A stretch of DNA of 16,627 bases from CAISIP01 sp031367285 (GCA_031367285.1 JANLPN010000505.1:1-16627), one strand, 5' to 3'. Shown: positions 1-7,908, counted from the first letter of the stretch. Notes: generated by a model not told the origin, from the sequence alone. Program-made: numbers and translations.

Positions 1-144
1 GATCGCTTCGATAGCGCCGCGAAAGGTCTCGGCCAGGTTGCCGGCGGACTGCACCGCCAGCGCGACGCAGGCGGCGCTGAAGAAGGTGTTGGGCCAGCCG
101 AACAACTCGGGCCAGACGTAGTTGACCCACAGCGCCTGCAGCGG
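1..144 (-). pseudogene. Fragment of an amino-acid-type ABC transporter permease, cut by the window edge
   Basis: The minus strand from 144 down to 1 translates without a stop and carries the stretch NLAETFRGAIEAI at its end. This matches the conserved cytoplasmic loop of polar-amino-acid ABC permeases (HisM/GlnP type; consensus like YLAEIFRGGIxSI), preceded by a hydrophobic segment. The upstream side is broken: in this frame a TAG stop lies at 145-147, and the sequence beyond it belongs to a different gene (HyuA-like, another frame). The first half of the permease is therefore missing, and the rest may continue beyond the left edge of the window. It would have been an inner-membrane subunit of an amino-acid importer. 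With the N-terminal half gone, I call it a remnant. The family call rests on one motif, so it is moderate. Confidence 0.55.
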
Positions 145-148
145 CTAC

Positions 149-385
149 CCGTTGCAGACCGCGCTCCAGCGCACCGAGGTAGGTGTCGACCACCGGCTTG
201 ATGAAGGCATTGACCAGCACATCGCGAAAACCCAGCCTGGTGATCAGGCCGACGCGGGCGCCGGTGCGCGTCGGCAGCGCATGGGTGGCCACGGTGAACG
301 CGTGCACCATGCGGTCGATGACCCCCGGGCGCAACACGCCGGCGCCGACCATCTGGGCCACGCCGTCGAGGATGGCCCGACTGAT
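149..385 (-). pseudogene. Internally deleted remnant of hydantoinase A / 5-oxoprolinase (HyuA-like)
   Basis: Read on the minus strand, this stretch opens with SRAILDGVAQMVGAGV, then a VATHAL...TGARVGLIT...GFRDVL block. That is the N-terminal ATP-grasp-like/actin-fold signature of the HyuA/oxoprolinase family (usual form TTVATNALLERRGARVxLxTTxGFRDVL). Directly after GFRDVL, at about 214/215, the frame runs into VNAFIKPVVDTYLGALERGL. This resembles a block that in full-length HyuA lies roughly a hundred residues further on (VVNAYVxPxxxxYLxxLE). The fragment therefore seems to have lost an internal segment in frame, as well as both ends. HyuA enzymes hydrolyse hydantoins or 5-oxoproline with ATP; this piece of under 80 codons cannot. 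It abuts the permease remnant on one side and the LysR remnant on the other. Confidence 0.6.
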
Positions 386-593
386 CGTGGAAGGCCAGGG
401 CGTGGCGGTGTTGCCCGTCGAGCTGATGCGGGCCGAGATCGACAGCGGCGCGATCCGCGTGCTGAACGCCCGCCCCGCCGTGGCCGCCGGTACCATGGCC
501 GTGGCCTACAGCGGGCCGGTGCATCGCTACCGCGTGCTGATCCGCATGATCATCAAAGCGCTAAATGAAAGCCGGCTGATGGGGCCGCTGTGA
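375..593 (+). pseudogene. C-terminal remnant of a LysR-type transcriptional regulator
   Basis: The plus-strand frame ending at the TGA of 591-593 reads ARLIVEGQGVAVLPVELMRA followed by EIDSGAIRVL and RP. This is the hallmark of the distal part of the LysR effector-binding domain (VxxGxGVAVLPxxLxxxEIxxGxLxxL). Upstream of about 375 the frame gives only low-complexity, non-LysR residues, because that DNA is the antisense of the HyuA remnant. The helix-turn-helix and most of the effector domain are absent, so it cannot bind DNA as a normal LysR protein. It keeps its natural-looking C-terminus and stop. A neighbouring metabolic gene may once have been its target, but nothing in the sequence shows this. 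Confidence 0.6.
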
Positions 594-603
594 CTTTATT
601 TAA

Positions 604-735
604 TACCCCGACCACAGTTCCCGAGCTTGGAACCTTGCCAAACGCCATCATGACCCAGACCGGAGCAAGCGGGGCATCCAGCGCACCTATCAGCGCCGTA
701 TCGGCAACCGCAGGCATTTTTCCAGCCAGGCATGC
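604..735 (-). pseudogene. C-terminal fragment of an EamA/DMT-family transporter
   Basis: On the minus strand, in the same frame as and just downstream of the stop of the FAD/GcvT gene, codons between about 735 and 604 translate to AVADTALIGALDAPLAPVW followed by AFGKVPSSGTVVGV. This resembles the conserved ninth/tenth helix region of EamA transporters (xxAALxxxxEPVxAPxWxxLxxGExPSxxxLxGxxLIL). It differs from the matching region of both intact EamA genes in the window, so it derives from a third transporter. The following helix is lost at about 604, and the preceding eight or nine helices are absent. There is no start codon context for a functional protein, only an internal ATG. It adds a fourth gene to the remnant pile at this edge. 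Confidence 0.5.
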
Positions 736-741
736 TGCCGG

Positions 742-3165
742 TCAGATTTTCACAGGCCACTGGTCGTACAACTTCACACCCAGTTTGTCGCCCCATAGCT
801 CTATTTGTGCCGCAGTACCCACATGTGTGGCCAGTGCTGCCGCGCCGCGTAAATACCCCAGCGCCACGCAGGCGTTTGCCCTGGGGCTCCAGCCCGCTGA
901 CGAAATCTCGCCCACCGCCTCGCCGTCCACCATGATGGCCTCGCCGCCCCATACGTAGGCGTCGGCCGAGTCGAGCACCAGCGTAACGAGCTTCTTGCGC
1001 AGCGGCTGGCCCTGGCGCTCCCGCAAGGCGCGCTGGCCGATAAACGGGCTGGTCTTGCCCAGCTTGACCGCCACCATCATGCCGGCCTCATACGGTGTTT
1101 CATCCGGGCCGAGTTCCGCACCCCAGGCGCGCCGGCCCATCTCGATACGCAAGGCGTCCAGCGCGAAGTAGCCGGCATCGCGCAGTCCTAGATCAGCCCC
1201 GGCCTCCATCAATGCCAGGTACACATGGCGCGCCATCTCCACCGGCACGTAGAGCTCGAAGCCGGGGCCGCCCACGTAGCTCATACGCGCGGCGCGCACT
1301 CTCGCAAGACCAAGGTCTATGAGTTTGGTCCACGAGAACTTGAGCCCCGCACCCGACAGGTCGTCCGGGCTGACGCGTGCCAGCAGTTCCGCTGCCTTGG
1401 GCCCCATGACCGACAGCGTGCAAACCAGAGCCGAGATGTCGGTCAATACCGCGTGTTCGCTGGACTCTATGTGGCGCGAAATCCAGTCGAAGTCGCGCAC
1501 GGTCTGGCCGGAACCGGTGACGATCAGGAAGCGGTCGCCAAAGCGGTCGGGCGTTTGCCGGATGACGGTGAGGTCGCTCTCGAAGCCGCCGCGTTCGTTG
1601 AGCATGGCGGTGTACACCATCTTGTCGACAGGCACGTCCATCTCATTGGCGCACAGGCGCTGCAGCACCGCCAGTGCATCGCGGCCATGCAACTGGAGTT
1701 TGGAGAAAGAGCTCTGGTCGTACAAAGCCACGGTTTCGCGCGTGGCCATCTGCTCTTCGATCACCCACTTCAGCCAATGCGGCTTGCCCAGCGTATGCCC
1801 GGGGACCACAGCGCTGCCGGGGCGGAAATAGTTGACGCGTTCCCAGCCGTTTTTGCTGCCGAATTCCGCACCCTTGGCGGCCAGCTGGTCATACAGCGGC
1901 GAGGTACGCAGCGGCCGAGCGGTTTCCAGCTCCTGGCGTGGCCAGCGCATCGCGTAATGCAGGCCCAGGGTCTCGGCAGTTCGTTCGAACAGGGCCTTGC
2001 GGTTGCCGGTAAACGGGCCAAAGCGGCGTATGTCCACGTCCCACAAGTCCGAGCTCGGCTCGCCACCGACAATCCATTCGGCGATCAGCCGCCCCGCCCC
2101 GCCGGAGTTGGCAATACCCGCCGAATTGAAACCGGCGCACACAAAATAGTTGCGCAGTTCCGGCGCTTCGCCCAGGATGAAGTTGCCGTCAGGCGTAAAA
2201 CTTTCCGGCCCGTTGAGCAGCATCTTGATCTCGGCCGTTTCCAGGCAGGGCGTGCGGTGGATCGCGTTGTTCATGAGCGGCTCGAACTGGTCCCAGTCTT
2301 CGCCCAGCAATTCGAACTGGAAGCTGGCCGGGATGGGATCGACCTTCCACGGTTTGGCCACCGGCTCGAACCCGCCCATCACCAGGCCGCCGACTTCTTC
2401 CTTGTAGTAGATAAAGCCGTCCGGGTCGCGCATCACCGGCAGCATGGGGTGAACGCCGGTTATCTTGCCGGTCACGATGTAGAAGTGTTCTGCGGAGTAG
2501 AGCGGGACGTTGACGCCCGCAAGGCGGCCAAACTGGCGCGCCCATTGGCCGGCGCAATTCACCACGACTTCGCAACGCACATCTCCCTGCGCCGTTCGTA
2601 CACCTACGGCTTTGCCGTGTTCGACGATGACTCCGGTCACCTCCACGCCTTCGTGGATGGCCACGCCCCGGTTGCGGGCACCCTTGGCCAGCGACATGCA
2701 CAGATCCGCCGGGTTGGCCTTGCCGTCCCCCGGCAGCCACAGGCCGCCCTGCAGATCGTCGGTGCGCAGTATCGGGTAGCGCTCGCCGGCTTCCTGCGCG
2801 GAGATCACATGGCATTCAACACCAAAGCTGTTGGCCATGGTGGCCTGCTTGCGCAGCACCTGCATGCGTTCCGGCGTGCTGGCCACATTGACGCTGCCGC
2901 ATTGCTTCCAGCCGGTAGCCAAACCGGTCTCGGCTTCCAGCGAGGCATACAGGCCGATGCCGTATTTGCTCATCACGGTCATGTTGCGATTCGGCCGCAT
3001 CTGGCCCACCAGCCCGGCCGCGTGCCAGGTGGTGCCGCTGGTAAGTTTGCCCTGCTCCAGCAGCAGCACGTCGGTGCGGCCCATCTTGGCCAGGTGGTAG
3101 GCGGTGGAGCAGCCGGCAATGCCACCGCCCACGATGATGGTCTGTGCATGTGTTGGCAAAGCCAT
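742..3165 (-). CDS. FAD-dependent amine oxidoreductase with GcvT domain (sarcosine/dimethylglycine dehydrogenase family)
   Basis: This 807-residue cytoplasmic enzyme is predicted to oxidise an N-methylated amino acid (sarcosine or dimethylglycine type) on FAD and pass the one-carbon unit to tetrahydrofolate. The N-terminal DAO domain (about 8-370) has the dinucleotide motif GGGIAG at 13-18 and TTWHAAG, whose His48 is in the place of the histidine that covalently holds FAD in dimethylglycine dehydrogenases. The stretch NSAGIANSGGAG (347-358) closes the flavin domain. An FAO_M-like linker follows, then a GCV_T fold (about 435-720) with LNERGGFESDLTV at 522-534, and a GCV_T C-terminal barrel. 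The length is normal for the family. The ATG at 3165 is supported by a GAGGG ribosome site at 3172-3176, six bases upstream. A dyad at 3177-3194 may be an operator. The exact substrate is not decidable from sequence. Confidence 0.9.
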   Translation of the reverse strand: MALPTHAQTIIVGGGIAGCSTAYHLAKMGRTDVLLLEQGKLTSGTTWHAAGLVGQMRPNRNMTVMSKYGIGLYASLEAETGLATGWKQCGSVNVASTPERMQVLRKQATMANSFGVECHVISAQEAGERYPILRTDDLQGGLWLPGDGKANPADLCMSLAKGARNRGVAIHEGVEVTGVIVEHGKAVGVRTAQGDVRCEVVVNCAGQWARQFGRLAGVNVPLYSAEHFYIVTGKITGVHPMLPVMRDPDGFIYYKEEVGGLVMGGFEPVAKPWKVDPIPASFQFELLGEDWDQFEPLMNNAIHRTPCLETAEIKMLLNGPESFTPDGNFILGEAPELRNYFVCAGFNSAGIANSGGAGRLIAEWIVGGEPSSDLWDVDIRRFGPFTGNRKALFERTAETLGLHYAMRWPRQELETARPLRTSPLYDQLAAKGAEFGSKNGWERVNYFRPGSAVVPGHTLGKPHWLKWVIEEQMATRETVALYDQSSFSKLQLHGRDALAVLQRLCANEMDVPVDKMVYTAMLNERGGFESDLTVIRQTPDRFGDRFLIVTGSGQTVRDFDWISRHIESSEHAVLTDISALVCTLSVMGPKAAELLARVSPDDLSGAGLKFSWTKLIDLGLARVRAARMSYVGGPGFELYVPVEMARHVYLALMEAGADLGLRDAGYFALDALRIEMGRRAWGAELGPDETPYEAGMMVAVKLGKTSPFIGQRALRERQGQPLRKKLVTLVLDSADAYVWGGEAIMVDGEAVGEISSAGWSPRANACVALGYLRGAAALATHVGTAAQIELWGDKLGVKLYDQWPVKI

Positions 3166-3176
3166 GGTGAGCCCTC

Positions 3177-3194
3177 GTGACTAAATTGATTCAC
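3177..3194. promoter_or_regulatory. 18-bp interrupted palindrome upstream of the FAD/GcvT gene
   Basis: The sequence has the symmetrical pattern GTGAnTnAATTnAnTCAC (14 of 18 positions obey the dyad). It sits immediately upstream of the ribosome site of the minus-strand FAD/GcvT gene, where a repressor or activator dimer would act. It is AT-richer than its surroundings. No cognate regulator is in the window; the only regulator trace is the LysR remnant. This is a candidate only. Confidence 0.35.
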
Positions 3195-3244
3195 AGAAGC
3201 AATTCTCCGTCGGGCCGTCCCAAGGCTCACGAAGTGCGGCGAAG

Positions 3245-3268
3245 CCAAAATTCGCCCCCTCGGGGGGC
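3245..3268 (-). terminator. Candidate intrinsic terminator after the first EamA gene
   Basis: Bases 3254-3268 form a perfect six-pair GC hairpin with a three-base loop (GCCCCC-TCG-GGGGGC). Read on the minus strand, the hairpin is followed by GAATTTTGGC, a short T run. It lies between the stop of the EamA gene (3359) and the start of the FAD/GcvT gene (3165), and would separate the two transcripts. The T run is weak, so termination may be incomplete. The rest of the 193-base spacer (3166-3358) shows no coding potential. Confidence 0.4.
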
Positions 3269-3358
3269 AGCGCAGTACTTGCGTCATTGGCCCTCGCCGA
3301 TGCCGGGGCAGTGACAAGCCCCGGGCTGGGCGGAAGCTCGGAACGCAAGGGGGCCACT

Positions 3359-4204
3359 TTATGCCAACCGAAGCGCCATCACCCCGGCCAGGATGATGCC
3401 GGTGCCTATCAGTCGCCGCGTGGTGAAGACTTCCTTGAGAAACCAGACGCCCATCAGCGCCGCGAACAACACCGAAGTTTCGCGCAACGCGGCCACAGTG
3501 GCCACGGGCGCGCGTGTCATGGCCCACAGCGCCACGCCGTAGGAGCCCATGGAGGCCACCGCGCCGCCTAATGCGAGCGGCCAGCGCAGGCGAACATAGG
3601 GCAACACGACCGCACTGCGCTGGCGCAGGAAAACGATCAGCGCGAACGGCCAGCCGTCGAGCAGGAACAGCGTGGCCACATATTGCATGGCGTTGCCGGA
3701 AGCGCGCACCCCGAGGCCGTCCGCCACGGTGTACAGCGCAATGATGACGGCGTTGGCCAGCGCAAACCAGACCGCCTTGGGCGCGTCGAATGCATGTTGG
3801 CTCAGGCCCAGTGTGAGCACGCCCGCGCTGATGCCGAACACGCCGACCCAGGCCAGCGGCGCCAGGGTTTCCCCCAGCGTGAAGCTGGCCGACAGCGCCA
3901 CCAGCAGCGGCGCCGTGCCACGCATGAGTGGATAGGTGAGCCCCAGATCGCCGTGCCGGTATGCGCCGCTGAGCGCGGTGTAGTAGCCGATATGGATCAC
4001 GATAGACGCCAGGATGTAGGGCCAGGCCGCCACTGGTGGCCAGCCGAGCAAGGCCACCAACGGGATGGCGACGACCGAGCCCAGCAGGTGAATGAGCGCG
4101 GTGTCCAGCGTCTTGTTGCTGCTGGATTTGATGAGTGCATTCCACAGCGCATGCAGCAAGGCTCCGGCAAGCACAGCGGCAACTACCGGCCAGGTCAGCA
4201 CCAT
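3359..4204 (-). CDS. EamA/DMT-family transporter (281 aa)
   Basis: This is an inner-membrane transporter of the drug/metabolite superfamily, with about nine or ten hydrophobic helices arranged as two repeated EamA halves. Helix-boundary signatures include GALLHALWNALIKSSS near the start, GLTYPLMRGTAPLLVAL in the fourth helix of the first half, and VAALRETSVLFAALMGVWFLKEV in the second half. The length of 281 residues is typical. Substrates in this superfamily are diverse (amino acids, nucleosides, cofactors), and none can be assigned here. It is transcribed away from the SNF2 gene and towards the FAD/GcvT gene, which begins 193 bases further on. Its ATG lacks a strong ribosome site. A weak minus-strand promoter (TTGGGC, 16 bases, TATTCT) can be drawn in the 93-base divergent spacer. 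Confidence 0.85.
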   Translation of the reverse strand: MVLTWPVVAAVLAGALLHALWNALIKSSSNKTLDTALIHLLGSVVAIPLVALLGWPPVAAWPYILASIVIHIGYYTALSGAYRHGDLGLTYPLMRGTAPLLVALSASFTLGETLAPLAWVGVFGISAGVLTLGLSQHAFDAPKAVWFALANAVIIALYTVADGLGVRASGNAMQYVATLFLLDGWPFALIVFLRQRSAVVLPYVRLRWPLALGGAVASMGSYGVALWAMTRAPVATVAALRETSVLFAALMGVWFLKEVFTTRRLIGTGIILAGVMALRLA

Positions 4205-4234
4205 GGATTTTTCATATTGCGGCAGTCCTTGTTT

Positions 4235-4263
4235 TTGACAGTAGAGAATACAGGCAGTACATC
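4235..4263 (+). promoter_or_regulatory. Candidate promoter of the SNF2 helicase gene
   Basis: A perfect -35 hexamer TTGACA lies at 4235-4240. With a 17-base spacer it faces TACATC at 4258-4263, a poor -10 (three of six consensus bases). It sits in the 93-base AT-richer gap between the divergently transcribed EamA and SNF2 genes, 35 bases ahead of the SNF2 ATG. The -35 is convincing; the -10 is not. Confidence 0.4.
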
Positions 4264-4297
4264 ATGGCCCAAGCGCAAGCGCGCCAAATAAAGTTCC

Positions 4298-7200
4298 ATG
4301 CAACACAGCCCCCGCAACGATGGCCCCTGGTTCAACAGCCGCTCACTGGAAAGTTTGACGGACCCCGGCACCTGGGACCGGGGCCTTGCGCTCTACATCA
4401 GCCAACATGTGCTGAGCCTCGATGTCGAGCCCATGGGCGATGGCTGGTTGCTGCTCGGTGAAGTCCTGGGCAGCAAGCGCCAGGCCTATGAAGTGAGCAT
4501 CGATCTGAACCTGACGCATGATGGACGGGTAGCCGTCTGGGACAGCGAGTGCGAATGCCAGGTGGGTACCCAGTGCAAACACGGTGTGGCGCTGATGCTC
4601 AAGGCGGCGCAACAGGGCTTGCGGCTGATGAACCGTACGGTAGCCGACCGCATCCCCATCGTCCCGCCGGCCGCCGTGTCCACACCTGAGCAGATTGAAG
4701 CCGCGCGCCTTGCTTTGAGCGCACATGCCGAACAGACCGCCCGTGCCCGGGCGCAAACACAACTGCTGCGCTGGCTGCAAGACCTGGAACGTGCCGTTGG
4801 TGCGGCACCCTCCGCGGACCGGGCAAGCCCTGGCTCGGGCGGCTCCGCAAGCAAAGAGAAGGTCGAGCATTACCTGTATTTGCTCTCGGTGGCGGGGGCG
4901 GGCGGCGCCAAGCGCCAGCTGATGATGGAAGCGGTGGTGTCGAGCCGCAAAAAAGACGGTGCCTGGGCCAAACCCAAGGTTCTGCGCATGGCGCCTTATC
5001 GGGGGCAGCCGGCATACGACCAGGCCAGTGAATTGGACCACGAGGTGTTGCAGCTCATCAGTGCCATGCCAAATGCCAATCGGTATGCCTACACCCATGT
5101 AGCGGGCGTCAGCGGCATGCCACAGGGGCGGGCCGGCCAGTTTGCATTGGAGCAGGCAGCGAGCACGGGCCGGCTGTTCATAAAGAGCAGCCAGGGGTTG
5201 CCCGGCCTCGCGGTCCGCTGGGGCGCGCCGCAAGCGCTGCAATGGGAGTGGCACGAAGTCAGCAGCACCAAAGAAGCGGAGTCCGGCTGGGTGTTGCGCG
5301 CCAAGGCGGCAGACGGCCAGGCCAGCTTGTGCCAGAACCACCCGCCGCTTTACCTGGACACCGTGCAAGGTCTGTGTGGCCTGGTACAGACCGACGGCAT
5401 ACCCGCAGCCCGGTTGGCCGTGTTGTTCGACGCGCCACCACTCAAAGCCTCGGCGCTGCAAGACCACCAGGTTGCGCTGATGCAAAGCCTGGGCAAATTG
5501 CCTCCACCACCGGTGCTGCAGGCGCTCACTACATTGCGAGACATCACACCCACGGCTTGCCTGTACTTGTGGCCGGTGCCCGAGTTGGAAATCGCGCGCA
5601 AAGGGCTGGTTCAGGCGCAACTGCGGTTTGACTACCAAGGCCATCGCGGCTGGTGGGCCGGCCAGGGGGCCACGGTGGTGCTCGACAATCCGCAAGGCCG
5701 CTTGTTGCTGCACCGCGACCTGGATGCCGAGCAAGGCGCGATTACCCGGCTCACGGAACTGGGGCTGCGTTCCGGCAACAACGGCATTTTCGGGATTTCG
5801 CCCGACGCATCGCAGCACAATTGGCTGCGCTGGGCCGACGAGGGTTTCGGCGTTCTGCGCGACGCCGGCTTCGAGCTGACGCTGGACGACGCGCTGCAAG
5901 GCTGGATCTCCCGCGCCGACACGCTGAACGTGCACTTTGCGTCTCAGGGTGACGATGATGGAGAAGGCGCCACATCACCGTGGTTCGATCTCTCCCTGGG
6001 TATGGAGATCAATGGCCAGCGCCACAACATCCTGCCGTGGTTGCCTGGCTTGATTGCGCAGGCCGCCGCCAATCCACCTGATCCCGTTACCGGCCTGCCC
6101 GATATTCCTGCGTTCATTTACCTGCGATCACCGGACGGCACTGGTTTTGTGCGGCTGCCTACCGACGCGCTCAGGCCCTGGATGGCAGCGCTGCTGGAGT
6201 TGGTGGGTGACCGCAACCATGATTTCAACGCCACCAGCCTCAAGCTCTCGCGTCTGGACGCGCTGCGCACCGGCGCGGCCCTGGGCGCAGGCGCGGTGTG
6301 GGAAGGCGCGCACGCCTTGCGGCGCATGGTGCAGCAACTTGGGGGCCAGGCTGAATTGCCGGAGATACCGGTACCCGCCAGCGTGCAGGCCCACCTGCGT
6401 CCCTACCAGCAGCAAGGCGTGGGCTGGCTGCAGTTCTTGCGTGCGTACGGGCTGGCCGGCATTCTGGCCGACGACATGGGCCTGGGAAAAACGCTGCAGA
6501 CGCTGGTCCACATTCAGGTGGAAAAAGACGCCGGGCGCCTGACCCGTCCGGCCCTCATCATCGCCCCGGTCAGCCTGATGGGTAACTGGCAGCGTGAGGC
6601 GGCCCGCTTCTGCCCCCGATTGCGCAGCCTGGTGCTGCATGGCAAGGAGCGGCATGCAGTGGCAAGCACGATAGCCGAGCACGACATGGTGATAGCCCCT
6701 TATTCGTTATTGCAGCGCGACCGTGATCGCTGGCTGGAGGCCAAATGGCACCTGGTGGTGCTGGACGAAGCGCAAAACATAAAAAACGCCAGCACCCACG
6801 CGGCGCAGGTGGTAAGCCAGTTGCAGACCCGGCACCGCCTATGCCTGTCCGGTACACCGATGGAAAACCACCTGGGCGAGATCTGGAGCCTGTTCCATTT
6901 TCTGATGCCTGGTTTTCTGGGTAGCCAGAAGCGCTTCTCGGAGCTGTTCCGCACGCCGATTGAAAAGCAGGGAGCCCCGGCGCGGTTAAACCAGCTACGC
7001 GCCCGCATCACGCCCTTTATGTTGCGGCGCACCAAGGCTCTCGTGGCGGCGGAGTTGCCGCCCAAGGTGGAAACCATCACGCGTGTGGAGCTTTCGGGGC
7101 AACAGGCGGACCTGTACGAAACCATACGCCTGGGCATGGAAAAAGCCGTGCGTGAGGCCCTGGATGCAAAAGGGCTGGCCAAGTCGCAAATCACCATCCT

Positions 7201-7801
7201 GGACGCGTTGCTCAAGCTGCGCCAGGTGTGCTGTGACCCGCGTCTGGTGCGGCTAGCCGCGGCCAAAAAGGTCAAGGCCTCAGCCAAGCTGGAGCACTTG
7301 ATGGAGCTGTTGCCCGAGATGCTGGCCGAAGGCCGGCGCATTTTGCTGTTTTCGCAGTTCACCAGCATGTTGGAGCTGATCGAGGCCGAGCTGCAAAAGC
7401 GCCGGCTGCCCTGGGTGAAGCTGACCGGCCAAAGCCAGAAGCGCGACGCCCTGATAGAGCAATTCACCAGTGGCCAGGTGCCCTTGTTCCTGATCAGCCT
7501 GAAAGCCGGTGGCGTGGGCCTGAACCTGCCACAGGCCGACACCGTCATCCATTACGACCCCTGGTGGAACCCTGCAATCGAAAACCAGGCCACCGACCGC
7601 GCCCACCGCATCGGGCAGAGCCAGAGTGTATGGGTGCTCAAGCTGGTGGCGCAGGGCACCATCGAAGAACGCATCCTCGCGCTGCAGGAACGCAAGGCCG
7701 TGCTGGCAGACAGCATGTACAGCGGCGCCGCAGCGCGCAAGCAACCGCTGTTTACAGAGGGTGATCTGACAGAGCTGCTGCGGCCATTGTCGGGCTCCTG
7801 A
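4298..7801 (+). CDS. SNF2-family DNA-dependent ATPase/helicase with SWIM zinc finger
   Basis: This 1167-residue protein is predicted to translocate on double-stranded DNA and remodel protein-DNA or nucleic-acid complexes. A SWIM zinc finger near the N-terminus supplies C85-x-C87, C93-x-H95. A long middle region (about 110-690) has no motif I recognise. The SNF2 ATPase core follows: Walker A DDMGLGKT with K731, Walker B DEAQ at 823-826, LSGTP at 850-854, and the C-terminal RecA lobe ending with QATDRAHRIGQ at 1097-1107. All catalytic motifs are intact. The ATG at 4298 has only a weak ribosome site (AAAG). It has its own candidate promoter and is separated by 105 bases from the toxin-antitoxin operon. 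Related proteins are common in Burkholderiales chromosomes, so it may be a housekeeping factor, but SNF2 helicases also occur in defence islands (for example in DISARM). Confidence 0.92.
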   Translation: MQHSPRNDGPWFNSRSLESLTDPGTWDRGLALYISQHVLSLDVEPMGDGWLLLGEVLGSKRQAYEVSIDLNLTHDGRVAVWDSECECQVGTQCKHGVALMLKAAQQGLRLMNRTVADRIPIVPPAAVSTPEQIEAARLALSAHAEQTARARAQTQLLRWLQDLERAVGAAPSADRASPGSGGSASKEKVEHYLYLLSVAGAGGAKRQLMMEAVVSSRKKDGAWAKPKVLRMAPYRGQPAYDQASELDHEVLQLISAMPNANRYAYTHVAGVSGMPQGRAGQFALEQAASTGRLFIKSSQGLPGLAVRWGAPQALQWEWHEVSSTKEAESGWVLRAKAADGQASLCQNHPPLYLDTVQGLCGLVQTDGIPAARLAVLFDAPPLKASALQDHQVALMQSLGKLPPPPVLQALTTLRDITPTACLYLWPVPELEIARKGLVQAQLRFDYQGHRGWWAGQGATVVLDNPQGRLLLHRDLDAEQGAITRLTELGLRSGNNGIFGISPDASQHNWLRWADEGFGVLRDAGFELTLDDALQGWISRADTLNVHFASQGDDDGEGATSPWFDLSLGMEINGQRHNILPWLPGLIAQAAANPPDPVTGLPDIPAFIYLRSPDGTGFVRLPTDALRPWMAALLELVGDRNHDFNATSLKLSRLDALRTGAALGAGAVWEGAHALRRMVQQLGGQAELPEIPVPASVQAHLRPYQQQGVGWLQFLRAYGLAGILADDMGLGKTLQTLVHIQVEKDAGRLTRPALIIAPVSLMGNWQREAARFCPRLRSLVLHGKERHAVASTIAEHDMVIAPYSLLQRDRDRWLEAKWHLVVLDEAQNIKNASTHAAQVVSQLQTRHRLCLSGTPMENHLGEIWSLFHFLMPGFLGSQKRFSELFRTPIEKQGAPARLNQLRARITPFMLRRTKALVAAELPPKVETITRVELSGQQADLYETIRLGMEKAVREALDAKGLAKSQITILDALLKLRQVCCDPRLVRLAAAKKVKASAKLEHLMELLPEMLAEGRRILLFSQFTSMLELIEAELQKRRLPWVKLTGQSQKRDALIEQFTSGQVPLFLISLKAGGVGLNLPQADTVIHYDPWWNPAIENQATDRAHRIGQSQSVWVLKLVAQGTIEERILALQERKAVLADSMYSGAAARKQPLFTEGDLTELLRPLSGS

Positions 7802-7848
7802 AACTGGTCCAGACGCCGTCGCGGGCAGCCCAGCGGGAGAGCAAAATT

Positions 7849-7908
7849 TATTGACTTGGCTCCATAACAGATTCAAAATGGAGCACGAAACCATATTGGA
7901 GTCAATAT
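7849..7908 (+). promoter_or_regulatory. Promoter and nested operator of the toxin-antitoxin/restriction operon
   Basis: A sigma-70 promoter reads TTGACT (7851-7856), a 17-base spacer, CAAAAT (7874-7879). Three inverted repeats are superimposed on it. TATTGACT at 7849-7856 pairs with AGTCAATA at 7900-7907. Inside these, GCTCCAT at 7859-7865 pairs with ATGGAGC at 7878-7884. ATATTG at 7893-7898 pairs with CAATAT at 7903-7908 across GAGT. Together they cover the -35, the -10, the ribosome site (GGAG, 7898-7901) and the antitoxin start codon. Ribbon-helix-helix antitoxins typically repress their own promoters through such repeated half-sites, so this is the expected operator for the gene that starts at 7907. 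The block is strikingly AT-rich against its surroundings. Confidence 0.7.

Noticed and set aside
1225..3180. A 651-codon plus-strand open frame opposite the FAD/GcvT gene
   Set aside because: It is the antisense of a gene with clear FAD and GcvT motifs. Its translation is rich in His, Arg, Gln and Ala with no domain; long antisense frames are expected at this G+C.
4343..5935. A 530-codon minus-strand open frame inside the SNF2 gene
   Set aside because: It lies opposite the SNF2 N-terminal half, which carries the SWIM finger. Its composition is typical of a shadow frame, with no recognisable motif or ribosome site.
7802..7848. Terminator after the SNF2 gene
   Set aside because: Only a short mismatched stem (around GGGCAGCCC) is visible and there is no proper T run, so I do not call it.
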